Shown here piece by piece: positions 8,441 through 17,123 of a stretch of 47,138 nt of DNA (its first letter is position 1; each line of letters begins with the position of its first letter). The DNA is from Clostridiaceae bacterium DTU079 (lineage in GTDB: Bacteria > Bacillota > Clostridia > Acetivibrionales > Acetivibrionaceae). The DNA is taken from NCBI GenBank assembly GCA_001512505.1, contig LFSC01000042.1, positions 1-47,138 of the forward strand, given 5' to 3'. A program made the translations under genes and the position numbers. The notes beneath the pieces were generated by a model that was not told the DNA's origin, searched no databases, and saw nothing but the letters and a program-made list of their open reading frames with translations.

Positions 8441-10186
8441 ATGAAAAAATTAATGCTTGGTAACGAGGCGGTTGCCAGGGGAGCTTATGAAGCAGGAGTC
8501 AAAGTGGCGGCTGCTTATCCCGGAACGCCCAGTACCGAAATTACTGAAAATATTGCCAAATACGACGATATATATTCGGAATGGTCACCCAATGAAAAAG
8601 TTGCTCTTGAGGTGGCTATCGGATCCTCTATAGCCGGGGGCAGAGCTATTTGCGCAATGAAGCATGTCGGTTTGAATGTTGCAGCCGATCCTTTGTTTAC
8701 AGCGTCATATACCGGTGTAAATGCAGGGCTTGTGATTATGGTTGCCGATGATCCCGGAATGCACAGTTCGCAAAATGAACAGGACAGCAGGTTATATGCC
8801 AAGTCTTCAAAGGTTCCGATGCTTGAACCTTCGGACAGTCAGGAATGCAAGGATTTTGTCAAGCAAGCCTTTGAAATCAGTGAAAAATTCGATACACCCG
8901 TTATTGTCAGATTGTCAACAAGGATCTCACATTCTCAGAGCGTTGTAGAGATAAGCGACAGGGAGGATGTGGGGCTTAAGGAATATAAAAAGGATCCTCA
9001 AAAATATGTTATGATGCCTGCTATGGCCCGGAAAAGACATGTTGTTGTAGAGAAGAGAATGGATGACCTGAGGGAATTTGCCAACACAACGGATTTAAAC
9101 CGGATTGAGTGGGGAAGCAAGGAAATAGGAGTAATAACCGGCGGTATAGCTTATCAGTACGCAAGAGAGGCTTTCGGAGATGTTTCGTACCTCAAGCTGG
9201 GGATGATTTATCCCCTTCCCGATAAATTGATTGAGGACTTTGCAAAGCAGGTTAAAACTCTATATGTTATTGAAGAGCTGGAACCCTTTATTGAAGATCA
9301 TGTAAGAAAAATGGGAATAAAGGTAATCGGCAAGGATTTATTGCCGCTGATAGGAGAATACAGTGCAAACCTTATAAAAGAGAAGGTTTTGGGACAGAGA
9401 TTTGAAGATAAGAAAGTAACCGATGCGCCAATACCTGTAAGACCTCCTGTAATGTGCCCCGGATGTCCGCACCGGGGAACGTATTATGTTCTCAACAAGC
9501 TGAAGCTTACGGTAAGCGGTGATATAGGTTGTTATACTCTTGGAGCACTGCCTCCAACCCAGGCTATGGACACCTGCGTTTGTATGGGTGCCAGCATTGG
9601 AGCTGCCCATGGAATGGAGAAGGCAAGGGGTAGAGAATTTTCCGGTAAGACTGTTGCAATTTTAGGAGATTCCACATTTATACATTCGGGAATAACCGGT
9701 CTTATTGATGTGGTTTACAATAAAGGTAACTCAACGGTTATTATCCTGGATAATTCCATTACGGGAATGACCGGACATCAGCACAATCCTGCGACAGGCT
9801 TTACAATAAAGGGAGAACCTACAAAGCAGGTGGATCTTGAAAAATTATGTCACGCTGTAGGAGTTGACAGGGTTAGGATTGAAGATCCCTTTAACTTAAA
9901 GGAGTTTGAAAAAATTGTTAAGGAAGAGATTGAGGCGGATGAGCCGTCGGTAATCATAGCACAAAGGCCCTGTGCACTTTTGAAGTATGTAAAGCATGAA
10001 GGACCTCATAGAATTAATGTGGAAAAATGTAAAAAGTGCAAGATGTGCATGAAGCTCGGATGTCCTGCTATTGTTGACATGGGAGGCCACATAGAAATTA
10101 ACGAGGCTTTGTGTGTGGGCTGCGGATTATGTTCAAAGGTATGTAACTTTGATGCAATTGAAAAGGCTGGTGATAAAAATGAATAA
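8441..10186 (+). CDS. iorA: Indolepyruvate ferredoxin oxidoreductase, alpha subunit
   Basis: A protein of 581 residues from the ATG at 8441, which follows GGGGG. It is the large subunit of the TPP-dependent enzyme that oxidatively decarboxylates aryl 2-oxoacids, such as indolepyruvate and phenylpyruvate, to aryl-acyl-CoA while reducing ferredoxin. Domains in order: an N-terminal transketolase-like domain (GNEAVARGAYEAGV, AAAYPGTPSTEI), a middle domain, CPGCPHRG, then the TPP-binding part (GDSTFIHSG, LDNSITGMTGHQ). The C-terminus carries two 4Fe-4S motifs, CKKCKMCMKLGCP and CVGCGLCSKVC. Length and order are normal. The beta subunit overlaps its end by 8 bases. Confidence 0.95.
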   Translation: MKKLMLGNEAVARGAYEAGVKVAAAYPGTPSTEITENIAKYDDIYSEWSPNEKVALEVAIGSSIAGGRAICAMKHVGLNVAADPLFTASYTGVNAGLVIMVADDPGMHSSQNEQDSRLYAKSSKVPMLEPSDSQECKDFVKQAFEISEKFDTPVIVRLSTRISHSQSVVEISDREDVGLKEYKKDPQKYVMMPAMARKRHVVVEKRMDDLREFANTTDLNRIEWGSKEIGVITGGIAYQYAREAFGDVSYLKLGMIYPLPDKLIEDFAKQVKTLYVIEELEPFIEDHVRKMGIKVIGKDLLPLIGEYSANLIKEKVLGQRFEDKKVTDAPIPVRPPVMCPGCPHRGTYYVLNKLKLTVSGDIGCYTLGALPPTQAMDTCVCMGASIGAAHGMEKARGREFSGKTVAILGDSTFIHSGITGLIDVVYNKGNSTVIILDNSITGMTGHQHNPATGFTIKGEPTKQVDLEKLCHAVGVDRVRIEDPFNLKEFEKIVKEEIEADEPSVIIAQRPCALLKYVKHEGPHRINVEKCKKCKMCMKLGCPAIVDMGGHIEINEALCVGCGLCSKVCNFDAIEKAGDKNE

Positions 10187-10754
10187 GCATAATATACTAA
10201 TAGTGGGAGTTGGCGGACAGGGCACATTGCTTGCAAGCAGGGTTCTTGGAAATGTTGCTCTCAAACAGAATTATGACGTTAAGGTTTCTGAAGTTCACGG
10301 TATGTCGCAGCGTGGCGGAAGCGTTGTAACATATGTAAAAATGGGTGATAAGGTATATTCTCCTATAATTGAAAAGGGAGAGGCGGATATAATCATTGCA
10401 TTTGAACAGTTGGAAGCTCTGAGGTGGGCCGATTATTTGAAGAAAGACGGCAAGCTTTTGGTTAATGAACAGAAAATCAGTCCTATGCCCGTTATTATCG
10501 GAAAAGAAAAGTATCCGGAAAACATAATGGAATTGTTAAGGGAAAACTTTAAAAACGTTATTTCTCTGGATGCTTTTAAGATTGCCAAGGACTGTGGAAA
10601 TATAAAGGCTGTGAATACAGTATTACTTGGACTTTTGGCAAAGTCGGTCGACATCGACAAGGAAATATGGATTGAGGCATTAAAGGAAACCGTTCCACAA
10701 AAGGTACTTGATGTAAACCTTCTGGCTTTTGAAGAAGGTTATAAAAGAGGATAA
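10179..10754 (+). CDS. iorB: Indolepyruvate ferredoxin oxidoreductase, beta subunit
   Basis: A protein of 191 residues from the ATG at 10179, which lies inside the end of iorA. A longer reading from 10113 would run through the ferredoxin coding region and is not credible. It is the gamma-type 2-oxoacid oxidoreductase domain: it begins with ILIVGVGGQGTLLASRVLG and has the conserved EVHGMSQRGGSVVTYVKMG segment. It pairs with IorA to form the active enzyme, using ferredoxin as electron acceptor. Tight overlap and shared direction show one operon; paaK follows 41 bases later. Confidence 0.94.
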   Translation: MNKHNILIVGVGGQGTLLASRVLGNVALKQNYDVKVSEVHGMSQRGGSVVTYVKMGDKVYSPIIEKGEADIIIAFEQLEALRWADYLKKDGKLLVNEQKISPMPVIIGKEKYPENIMELLRENFKNVISLDAFKIAKDCGNIKAVNTVLLGLLAKSVDIDKEIWIEALKETVPQKVLDVNLLAFEEGYKRG

Positions 10755-10795
10755 AATCAAGTTTTTAAAGAATATTAATTTATGGGGGTAGAATT

Positions 10796-12097
10796 ATGCA
10801 GTACTGGAATCCTACGTATGAATGTATGCACAGGGAAGAGATGACAAGAGTGCAAACTGCAAGACTTATTGATACTGTAAAGAGAGTGTACCATAATGTA
10901 CCGTATTACAGAGAAAAAATGCAGAAGGCGGGTATTGAACCGGGAGACATTAATTCATTGGAGGATCTCAAGAAGCTCCCGTTTACCTATAAACAGGATT
11001 TGAGGGACACTTATCCTTACGGATTGTTTGCAGCACCTTTGAGCGAAATTGTCAGGATACATGCTTCCTCCGGAACTACCGGAAAGCAAACGGTGGTAGG
11101 TTATACCAGAAAAGATATCGATACCTGGGCGGAAGTGGCTGCCAGAACATTGGTTTCCGCCGGTGCCGATAGAAATTCGTTTATTCAGGTAGCTTACGGA
11201 TACGGTCTTTTTACCGGAGGTCTGGGAATACACTATGGTGCTGAGAGATTGGGAGCATCGGTTATACCTATCTCCGGAGGTAATACCAAAAGACAGATCC
11301 AGATAATGAAGGATTTCGGAACTACTGTTTTAGCTTGTACTCCGTCATATGCTTTATATATGGCTGAAGAGATGGAGGAAATGGGCATTAAGAAAGAAGA
11401 TCTGAAGCTGAAAGCAGGTGTTTTTGGAGCTGAGCCGTGGTCTGAAAATATGCGCAAAGAAATAGAAGAAAGATTTGGAATACTTGCTATTGATATTTAC
11501 GGATTAAGTGAAGTTATCGGTCCCGGTGTTGCCACTGAATGTCCTTGCAAATGCGGACTTCACATTCAGGAGGATCACTTTATTCCTGAGATAATCGATC
11601 CTGTAACTGAAGAGGTTCTTCCTGAAGGCTCAAAAGGAGAACTGGTATTTACAACGGTTACAAAAGAAGGTTTGCCTCTTTTAAGGTATAGAACAAGGGA
11701 TATTTCCAGCCTGACTTATGAAAAATGTGAATGCGGAAGAACTTCTGTCAGAATGAGCAAGGTATCGGGAAGATCCGATGACATGCTTATCATTAGAGGA
11801 GTCAATGTATTCCCGTCCCAGGTTGAAAGTGTTCTTCTTGAGTTTGGAGAAACAGCTCCCCATTATCTCATGATAGTTGATAGAATAGATAACCTGGACG
11901 TTCTGGAAATATGGGTGGAAGTAAATCAGGCTATGTTCTCTGACCAGGTTAAAAGAATAGAAGATGTTGAAAATAAAATTAGAAAAGCTATTGAGGTTAC
12001 TTTGGGAATAAATGCCAAGGTTAAGCTTGTTGAGCCTAAGACAATTGAAAGAAATGAAGGAAAGGCAAAGCGTGTGATAGATAAGCGTAAAATTTAA
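10796..12097 (+). CDS. paaK: Phenylacetate-CoA ligase (aryl-CoA synthetase)
   Basis: A 433-residue AMP-forming ligase that activates aryl acetates with ATP and CoA. The ATP-binding loop is [14 protein letters not shown], followed by the AEPWSE and [12 protein letters not shown] regions, [10 protein letters not shown] and the C-terminal hinge lysine region [13 protein letters not shown] four-cysteine motif is visible (CPCKCG plus CECG). In this operon it probably works with IorAB, interconverting the aryl-acetyl-CoA that IorAB makes with the free aryl acetate. Forward aryl-acid uptake and activation is the alternative direction. The ACT-domain gene downstream suggests amino acid sensing. Confidence 0.92.
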   Translation: MQYWNPTYECMHREEMTRVQTARLIDTVKRVYHNVPYYREKMQKAGIEPGDINSLEDLKKLPFTYKQDLRDTYPYGLFAAPLSEIVRIHASSGTTGKQTVVGYTRKDIDTWAEVAARTLVSAGADRNSFIQVAYGYGLFTGGLGIHYGAERLGASVIPISGGNTKRQIQIMKDFGTTVLACTPSYALYMAEEMEEMGIKKEDLKLKAGVFGAEPWSENMRKEIEERFGILAIDIYGLSEVIGPGVATECPCKCGLHIQEDHFIPEIIDPVTEEVLPEGSKGELVFTTVTKEGLPLLRYRTRDISSLTYEKCECGRTSVRMSKVSGRSDDMLIIRGVNVFPSQVESVLLEFGETAPHYLMIVDRIDNLDVLEIWVEVNQAMFSDQVKRIEDVENKIRKAIEVTLGINAKVKLVEPKTIERNEGKAKRVIDKRKI

Positions 12098-12148
12098 CAA
12101 GACCAATATTAAAATTGGAAATAGCATATAAAATGGGAGGGGTAAAAC

Positions 12149-12580
12149 ATGCTGGTAAAACAGATTTCCGTTTTTTTAGAGAACAAATCCGGTAGGCTTG
12201 CCGAGGTTACTAAAGTTCTTGCAGACAACAATATTAACATTAGTGCTCTCTCCATAGCTGACACCACTGATTTCGGAATTTTGAGGATTATTGTAAATAA
12301 CCCTGACAAGGCTGAAAAAGTTTTAAAGGATAATGATTTTGCTGTAAGCTCTACTGAGGTAATTGCAATAGCAGTTCCCGACCAGCCTGGAGGACTTGAA
12401 AAAGCATTACGAGTTTTGAATGAGGAGTCCATAGGTATTGAATATATGTATGCTTTTGTAGGTAAAACTGAGGATGAGGCATTGGTAATATTAAGGGTTG
12501 AAGCCCTTGAAGAAGCTGCGGATAAACTTGTAAAGAACGGTGTTAAAGTCTTATCGGCAGATAATGTTTACAAGCTGTAG
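12149..12580 (+). CDS. Tandem ACT-domain protein, putative amino acid sensor
   Basis: A 143-residue protein made of two ACT domains, about residues 4-68 and 70-140. The first begins QISVFLENKSGRLAEVTKVLADNNINI; the second has VPDQPGGLEKALRVLNEESIGI. There is no catalytic domain. ACT pairs bind amino acids, and stand-alone versions next to paaK/ior genes are common in anaerobes, so it probably senses the aromatic or branched amino acid whose 2-oxoacid the operon handles; that is inference. It lies 51 bases after paaK behind a GGGAGGGG site and 14 bases before rarA. Confidence 0.85.
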   Translation: MLVKQISVFLENKSGRLAEVTKVLADNNINISALSIADTTDFGILRIIVNNPDKAEKVLKDNDFAVSSTEVIAIAVPDQPGGLEKALRVLNEESIGIEYMYAFVGKTEDEALVILRVEALEEAADKLVKNGVKVLSADNVYKL

Positions 12581-12594
12581 TTAGGAAGGATGTT

Positions 12595-13896
12595 ATGGAA
12601 TTAAAAAAGGAGCCTCTGGCGTATAGGATGATGCCGAAGACATTGGATCAGTTTTACGGACAGGAAGAGATAGTGGGTGAAGGCAAGCTTTTAAACAGAA
12701 TGATAAGGGCGGGAAGAATTTCATCCATTATTCTTTTCGGACCTCCCGGAACAGGAAAGACATCCCTGGCAAGGATTATTGCCAACAGCATAAAAGCTAA
12801 TTTTGAAAAGCTCAATGCTGTTACATCCGGTGTTTCTGACATTAAGAGAATTGTATCCGATACCCAGAACCGGATATTTAATCCTGAAGGCAAAACCGTG
12901 TTGTTTATTGACGAAATTCATAGATTTAATAAAGCCCAACAGGATGCATTGCTTCCTTACGTCGAAGACGGCACAATAGTTCTTGTGGGAGCGACCACCG
13001 AGAATCCCTACTTTGAAGTAAACAAGGCTTTGATTTCTAGATCTTCGGTTTTTATGCTAAAGCCCCTTGAAAGTGATTCTATAAAGAAAATAATTAAAAA
13101 TGCTTTGGAAGACAAGGAGCGCGGACTCGGAAATCTGGAAGTGGAGATTGATGATGAGGCCCTGGACTTTCTGGCAGATATTTGTGACGGAGACGCAAGA
13201 ATTGCTTTAAATACTCTGGAGCTTGCCGTTTTGAGCTCACCTATTGACAAGGACGGCAAGCTAAATATTAATATGGCACTTATGGAAGAGTGTTTGCAGA
13301 GAAAGGCTGCAAGATACGATAAATCCGGAGAAGGACATTATGACAATATAAGTGCGTTTATTAAATCCATGAGGGGAAGTGATCCGGATGCGGCGGTGTT
13401 TTATCTTGCGAGAGCGTTGGATGCCGGAGAAGACCCCATGTTTTTGGCACGAAGAATTATGATATGTGCTTCGGAGGATGTGGGAATGGCTAACCCGGCT
13501 GCTTTACAGGTAGCGGTTGCAGCGGCGCAGGCTGTTCATATGGTGGGTATGCCCGAGGCTAGAATAATATTATCCCAGGCTGCCGTTATGGTAGCCACAA
13601 GTCCTAAGTCAAACTCATGCTATGCTGCAATAGATAAAGCTTTGCATGATGTTAGAACCAGGCGTACCGGTGAAGTACCGATGCATTTGAGAAATGCCGT
13701 TACATCTGGAATGAAGGATTTAGGCTATGGGAAAGGCTATAAATATGCCCATGATTATCCGGGCAACTATGTTGAGCAGCAGTATCTTCCTGAAGAGATG
13801 AAGGGAACCGTTTATTATGAGCCCACGGGCAACGGTTATGAGTTAAAGATTAGGGATTGGCTTTTAAAAAAGAGAAGCAAGGGAAAAGAAGGCTAA
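12595..13896 (+). CDS. rarA: Replication-associated recombination protein A (AAA+ ATPase)
   Basis: A 433-residue member of the RarA/MgsA/Mgs1 family, clamp-loader-like ATPases that act at stalled replication forks. Walker A is GPPGTGKT (49-56) and Walker B LFIDEIHRF (D106, E107), followed by sensor 1 GATTENPYFEVNKALISR, the sensor 2 region and the C-terminal tetramerisation domain (HYDNISAFIKSMRGSDPDAA, YPGNYVEQQYLP). Length is normal. It is the last plus-strand gene before the convergent feo operon; the 177 bases between hold a copy of the dispersed palindromic repeat. Its functional link to the ACT gene before it is probably only positional. Confidence 0.93.
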   Translation: MELKKEPLAYRMMPKTLDQFYGQEEIVGEGKLLNRMIRAGRISSIILFGPPGTGKTSLARIIANSIKANFEKLNAVTSGVSDIKRIVSDTQNRIFNPEGKTVLFIDEIHRFNKAQQDALLPYVEDGTIVLVGATTENPYFEVNKALISRSSVFMLKPLESDSIKKIIKNALEDKERGLGNLEVEIDDEALDFLADICDGDARIALNTLELAVLSSPIDKDGKLNINMALMEECLQRKAARYDKSGEGHYDNISAFIKSMRGSDPDAAVFYLARALDAGEDPMFLARRIMICASEDVGMANPAALQVAVAAAQAVHMVGMPEARIILSQAAVMVATSPKSNSCYAAIDKALHDVRTRRTGEVPMHLRNAVTSGMKDLGYGKGYKYAHDYPGNYVEQQYLPEEMKGTVYYEPTGNGYELKIRDWLLKKRSKGKEG

Positions 13897-13930
13897 GTTT
13901 CAAAAGAAAGCTTCTTATATGATGCAAGAA

Positions 13931-14063
13931 GTGAAGAAAAATATTCCAGAAACTAAAGTTTCTTCCATATTTTTTCTTTATAATGGATAAAAAATATGCG
14001 ATAAGTAGAAAAAAGTATTCTAGAAAATAAAGAACCTTTAGTATCTGGAACATTTTCCTATAT
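13931..14063. repeat. Dispersed palindromic repeat, copy D (rarA/feo convergent gap)
   Basis: The left end at 13933 matches copy A (35164) in 27 of 30 bases and contains the core hairpin AGAAACT-AA-AGTTTCT, followed by a T-rich tract. The right end at about 14036-14060, read on the minus strand, gives GGAAAATGTTCCAGATACT, a diverged inverted copy. A third diverged unit lies at 14005-14037. Because the element sits between convergent genes and the hairpins have T tracts, it may serve as a two-way terminator. Confidence 0.7.
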
Positions 14064-14073
14064 AATCGACGGT

Positions 14074-14250
14074 TCAATCTTTGCCCGAATTCTTATGGCA
14101 TGTGCTTGAAGAGGGACATCCGTGGCAACTGCAGCAGCTGTCACCGCTTTTTTTATCTTTTCTGATTTTTAGTATAGCCAATACAGCACAAACAAGTAAG
14201 ATTGCACTGATAATAATATTTGCCAGATTATCTGCGATGATACCGATCAT
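14074..14250 (-). CDS. FeoB-associated Cys-rich membrane protein
   Basis: A 58-residue protein whose ATG overlaps the feoB stop codon (ATGA), so it is translationally coupled. Residues about 9-28 form one hydrophobic helix (ANIIISAILLVCAVLAIL), followed by a basic stretch and a Cys-rich tail (CCSCHGCP, then TCH). This is the pattern of the small FeoB-associated Cys-rich proteins that take the place of FeoC in many Firmicutes. The tail could bind iron or a metal cluster. The family's function is not settled. It is confidently a gene because of the coupling and the pattern. Confidence 0.88.
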   Translation of the reverse strand: MIGIIADNLANIIISAILLVCAVLAILKIRKDKKSGDSCCSCHGCPSSSTCHKNSGKD

Positions 14251-16406
14251 AATTTAGCGCCTCCTAAAAGGACTCGTTCCATTTTTTTTGAAGAATCTGT
14301 TTTTTTCCTGTTATTCGGTTTGAACAATAGGTAGAGGAAGCATAATACCAGTATAAGAGCAACAGCGGAGAATACATTGAAGCCATGGCCGGTAAACAGC
14401 ATGCCCAGTTGATAGATGCAGAAGGAAACAATGTATGCGAGACCCGTCTGGTACCCGATTGCAATGAAAGTCCATTTAGCGTTTCCCATTTCTTTTCTGA
14501 TAGCACCCATTGCAGCAACACAAGGTGCGCATAACAGGTTGAAAACCAAAAAGGAGAATCCTGCCAGCTGTGTAAAGGAGGAACTGAGGCTTGCCCAGAT
14601 TTCAACCCCGCTTTCACCAACTTCCTGATAACCGTAGAGAATTCCGAAGGTTCCCACAATGTTTTCTTTTGCTGCAAGCCCGGTGATGGTTGCAACCGTC
14701 GCTCTCCAATCTCCCCAACCGAGAGGTATGAATAAGGGGGCCAATATATTTCCCAAAGAAGCAAGTATAGAATCCGATGCATTTACCGTTTTCAGTTGCC
14801 AGTTAAAGTTTGACAAAAACCAGATGAGGCTGCTGGCAAGAAATATTACTGTTCCTGCTTTTTTGACAAAGGATTTTACCCTGTCCCATATGTGAATAAT
14901 TACATTCTTAATACCCGGAACACGATATTCGGGAAGCTCCATAACAAACGGTGTGTCATCGTCAGAGAAGAGTTTTGCTTTCTTTAGAATTATACCGGAA
15001 ACAATTACGGCTGCAATACCTATAAAGTACACTCCGGGAGCAACCCATACAGAACCGGGAAATAATGCCCCGGATATAAGCGCGATTACCGGCAACTTTG
15101 CCGAGCACGGAATGAACGATGTGGTCATAACCGTAAGTTTTCGATTTGACTCACTTTCAATGGTTCTTGATGCCATAATACCCGGAACGCTGCAGCCTGT
15201 TCCGATTAGCATCGGAATAAAGGACTTACCTGAAAGACCGAATTTATGAAAAATTTTGTCCATGATAAAAGCTATTCGGGACATATATCCGAAGTCCTCG
15301 AGGAGTGTAAGGAAGAAAAACAAAACTATCATCTGGGGTAGAAAACCTAAAACTGAACCTACTCCGCCTATAATTCCGTCAATAATCAAAGAGGATAACC
15401 AATTGGCAGCGTTTACCGAATTTAAAAAGCGTTCTGCCGCTGATGGAATTATATTTCCGAACAAGGTATCGTTTACCCAATCGGTTGCCCATCCGCCAAC
15501 GGTCGATACTGAAATATAATATATAAGAAACATAATGGCTGCAAAAATCGGAAGAGCTAAAAAGCGGTTAGTGAGTATACTGTCGATTTTGTCGGAAACA
15601 CTTCTTTTGGAACTGTTTTTTGTTTGGTAGCAGTCTTTTATAACAGAATCTATGAATTTGTATCTTTCTCCGGCTATAATGCTTTCACAGTCGTCTTTGA
15701 GCTCGCTTTCACATGCAGAGGTAATATTTTGAATCTGTAATTTTGTATGCTCATCAAGAGACAATTGCTCTAAAACCTTTGAATCACCTTCAAACACTTT
15801 GATGCTGTACCAACGTAAATATTTGGTATCAACCTTGTTTTCAATCAGAGTTGATATATTTGATAAAGATTCTTCAACCAAATCAGAGAATTTGTGCTTC
15901 GCCTCGGTAGATAAATTTTTCTTTGCAATGGCAATTGCCCTTTTAGCCACATCAACAGAGCCAATCCCCTTTAAGGCGGAGGTTTCAATTATTTTGCATC
16001 CCAGTTTTTCCGAGAGCTTTTTAACATCAATGTCATCTCCGTTTTTCCGTATGATGTCAATCATGTTAAGAGCTATTATTACCGGAATCCCAACCTCAAT
16101 AAGTTGAGTGGTCAGGTATAGATTTCGTTCTATATTGGTTCCGTCGACGACATTAATAATAGCATCAGGCTTTTGATTTATTAAATAGTCCCTGGTAACC
16201 ACTTCTTCCGGTGAGTAGGGAGAAAGGGAATAAACACCAGGCAAATCCGTGATAATAACATCCTTATAACCTTTTAGTTTTCCTTCTTTTTTTTCAACGG
16301 TTACCCCCGGCCAATTTCCTACATACTGGTTACTACCCGTTAAGTCGTTGAACATTGTAGTCTTGCCGCAATTCGGGTTGCCGGCAAGGGCAATTTTTAT
16401 AGACAT
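14247..16406 (-). CDS. feoB: Ferrous iron transport GTPase FeoB
   Basis: A 719-residue inner membrane Fe(II) transporter. The N-terminal cytosolic G domain shows G1 GNPNCGKT (9-16), G3 DLPG (54-57) and G4 NMID (114-117), followed by the helical GDI region to about residue 270. The membrane domain holds two Gate motifs, including IPMLIGTGCSVPGIMASRTIES and the later LCAPCVAAMGAIRKEMG. The length is normal and no frameshift is seen. The ATG follows AGGAGGAG. It lies in one operon with feoA upstream and the Cys-rich protein downstream. Control by a DtxR-type iron regulator is likely from the dyads upstream of feoA. Confidence 0.96.
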   Translation of the reverse strand: MSIKIALAGNPNCGKTTMFNDLTGSNQYVGNWPGVTVEKKEGKLKGYKDVIITDLPGVYSLSPYSPEEVVTRDYLINQKPDAIINVVDGTNIERNLYLTTQLIEVGIPVIIALNMIDIIRKNGDDIDVKKLSEKLGCKIIETSALKGIGSVDVAKRAIAIAKKNLSTEAKHKFSDLVEESLSNISTLIENKVDTKYLRWYSIKVFEGDSKVLEQLSLDEHTKLQIQNITSACESELKDDCESIIAGERYKFIDSVIKDCYQTKNSSKRSVSDKIDSILTNRFLALPIFAAIMFLIYYISVSTVGGWATDWVNDTLFGNIIPSAAERFLNSVNAANWLSSLIIDGIIGGVGSVLGFLPQMIVLFFFLTLLEDFGYMSRIAFIMDKIFHKFGLSGKSFIPMLIGTGCSVPGIMASRTIESESNRKLTVMTTSFIPCSAKLPVIALISGALFPGSVWVAPGVYFIGIAAVIVSGIILKKAKLFSDDDTPFVMELPEYRVPGIKNVIIHIWDRVKSFVKKAGTVIFLASSLIWFLSNFNWQLKTVNASDSILASLGNILAPLFIPLGWGDWRATVATITGLAAKENIVGTFGILYGYQEVGESGVEIWASLSSSFTQLAGFSFLVFNLLCAPCVAAMGAIRKEMGNAKWTFIAIGYQTGLAYIVSFCIYQLGMLFTGHGFNVFSAVALILVLCFLYLLFKPNNRKKTDSSKKMERVLLGGAKL

Positions 16407-16483
16407 TAGTACTCCTCCTAAAATATCAAAAAATCGGTTGCTGATTTGATTGCAGTAATTGGACGATTGGGTATCAATAATGT

Positions 16484-16705
16484 TTAATGTACTTCAATCA
16501 TTGCTGCGTCTGCTTTTCTGATGCAAAGTTCATAGCCTCTAACGTTTATTTGAATTGGGTCTCCTAGAGGTGCTGCTTTGCGGACATAAATCTCGCAGTC
16601 TCTTGTAATCCCCATATCCATGATTCGCCTTTTAACGGCACCGTTTCCGTGCAACCTGACGACTTTTACTGTCTTACCCAATTTTACATCCGGCAATCTT
16701 AACAT
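16484..16705 (-). CDS. feoA: Ferrous iron transport protein FeoA
   Basis: A protein of 73 residues from the ATG at 16705, eight bases after GGAAGGAG. Longer in-frame starts at 16711 and 16747 lie too close to or upstream of that site. It is a single SH3-like FeoA domain (LGKTVKVVRLHGNGAVKRRIMDMGI, PLGDPIQINVRGYELCIRK) that helps FeoB take up Fe(II). It is the first gene of the feo operon, and 77 bases separate it from feoB. Two promoter-like sequences and three operator-like dyads lie upstream. Confidence 0.93.
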   Translation of the reverse strand: MLRLPDVKLGKTVKVVRLHGNGAVKRRIMDMGITRDCEIYVRKAAPLGDPIQINVRGYELCIRKADAAMIEVH

Positions 16706-16722
16706 ATACATTACTCCTTCCC

Positions 16723-16740
16723 GGTTAGAAATGACTAACC
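16723..16740. promoter_or_regulatory. DtxR-type operator O3 (feoA leader)
   Basis: GGTTAG-N6-CTAACC, a perfect dyad with the same arms and gap as the site at 16810. It begins five bases downstream of the -10 of the second feo promoter and ends just before the feoA ribosome binding site. The arms match the DtxR/IdeR half-site GGTTAG. Confidence 0.75.
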
Positions 16741-16745
16741 CTGGC

Positions 16746-16774
16746 ATAAAAAATATATTCTATTCTTATGTCAA
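16746..16774 (-). promoter_or_regulatory. Second feo promoter (P2)
   Basis: On the minus strand TTGACA (16774-16769), 17 bases, then TTTTAT (16751-16746). The -35 is perfect and the -10 matches four of six. Transcription would start inside operator O3. Confidence 0.5.
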
Positions 16775-16809
16775 TTGGTTTAAATACCTTTGAAAAACTT
16801 CAATCATTA

Positions 16810-16827
16810 GGTTAGTTACGACTAACC
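16810..16827. promoter_or_regulatory. DtxR-type operator O2
   Basis: GGTTAGTTACGACTAACC, two perfect 7-bp arms around four bases, preceded by TTA so the left half reads TTAGGTTAG, the classic DtxR half-site. It lies between the two feo promoters. Confidence 0.8.
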
Positions 16828-16843
16828 AAATTTCAAAAAAATC

Positions 16844-16861
16844 AGTTAGTCGTCGCTAACT
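16844..16861. promoter_or_regulatory. DtxR-type operator O1
   Basis: AGTTAG-N6-CTAACT, same geometry as O2 and O3 with one symmetric change in the outermost pair. It starts six bases downstream of the -10 of the strong feo promoter, covering the expected transcription start. Confidence 0.75.
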
Positions 16862-16867
16862 AATTTG

Positions 16868-16896
16868 AGTATAGCAGCATGCTTCTGATTTGTCAA
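16868..16896 (-). promoter_or_regulatory. Main feo promoter (P1)
   Basis: On the minus strand TTGACA (16896-16891), exactly 17 bases, then TATACT (16873-16868). Transcription would start at about 16861, at the edge of operator O1, giving a leader of about 155 bases before feoA. Confidence 0.8.
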
Positions 16897-16950
16897 TTAA
16901 TCTGTAAAATAATAACTGATAAAAATCCGAGGGTTTTGGCATTCAATTTT

Positions 16951-16962
16951 GTGAAATTTCAC
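16951..16962. promoter_or_regulatory. 12-bp perfect palindrome
   Basis: GTGAAATTTCAC lies between the feo promoter and the regulator gene. A related half (GTGAAAC) follows at about 16981. It could be an operator for another regulator. The rest of 16897-17058 shows nothing else. Confidence 0.35.
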
Positions 16963-17058
16963 TAAAAATGTGGACATATCGGTGAAACATATTAATATTC
17001 GAGTCATTGGAGTATTTTTCTTTCCATTAATTAGATGCACCGGGGTGTTTGGTCTTAA

Positions 17059-17087
17059 TTGAAAAATAGGTCAGTTTATGCTAACAT
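17059..17087 (+). promoter_or_regulatory. Probable promoter of the DtxR-type regulator
   Basis: TTGAAA (17059-17064), 17 bases, then TAACAT (17082-17087), about 35 bases before the TTG start of the regulator. Confidence 0.45.
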
Positions 17088-17123
17088 ATAAAAAAGGTTT
17101 ATAATCCAGGTGGTGAAATTATA

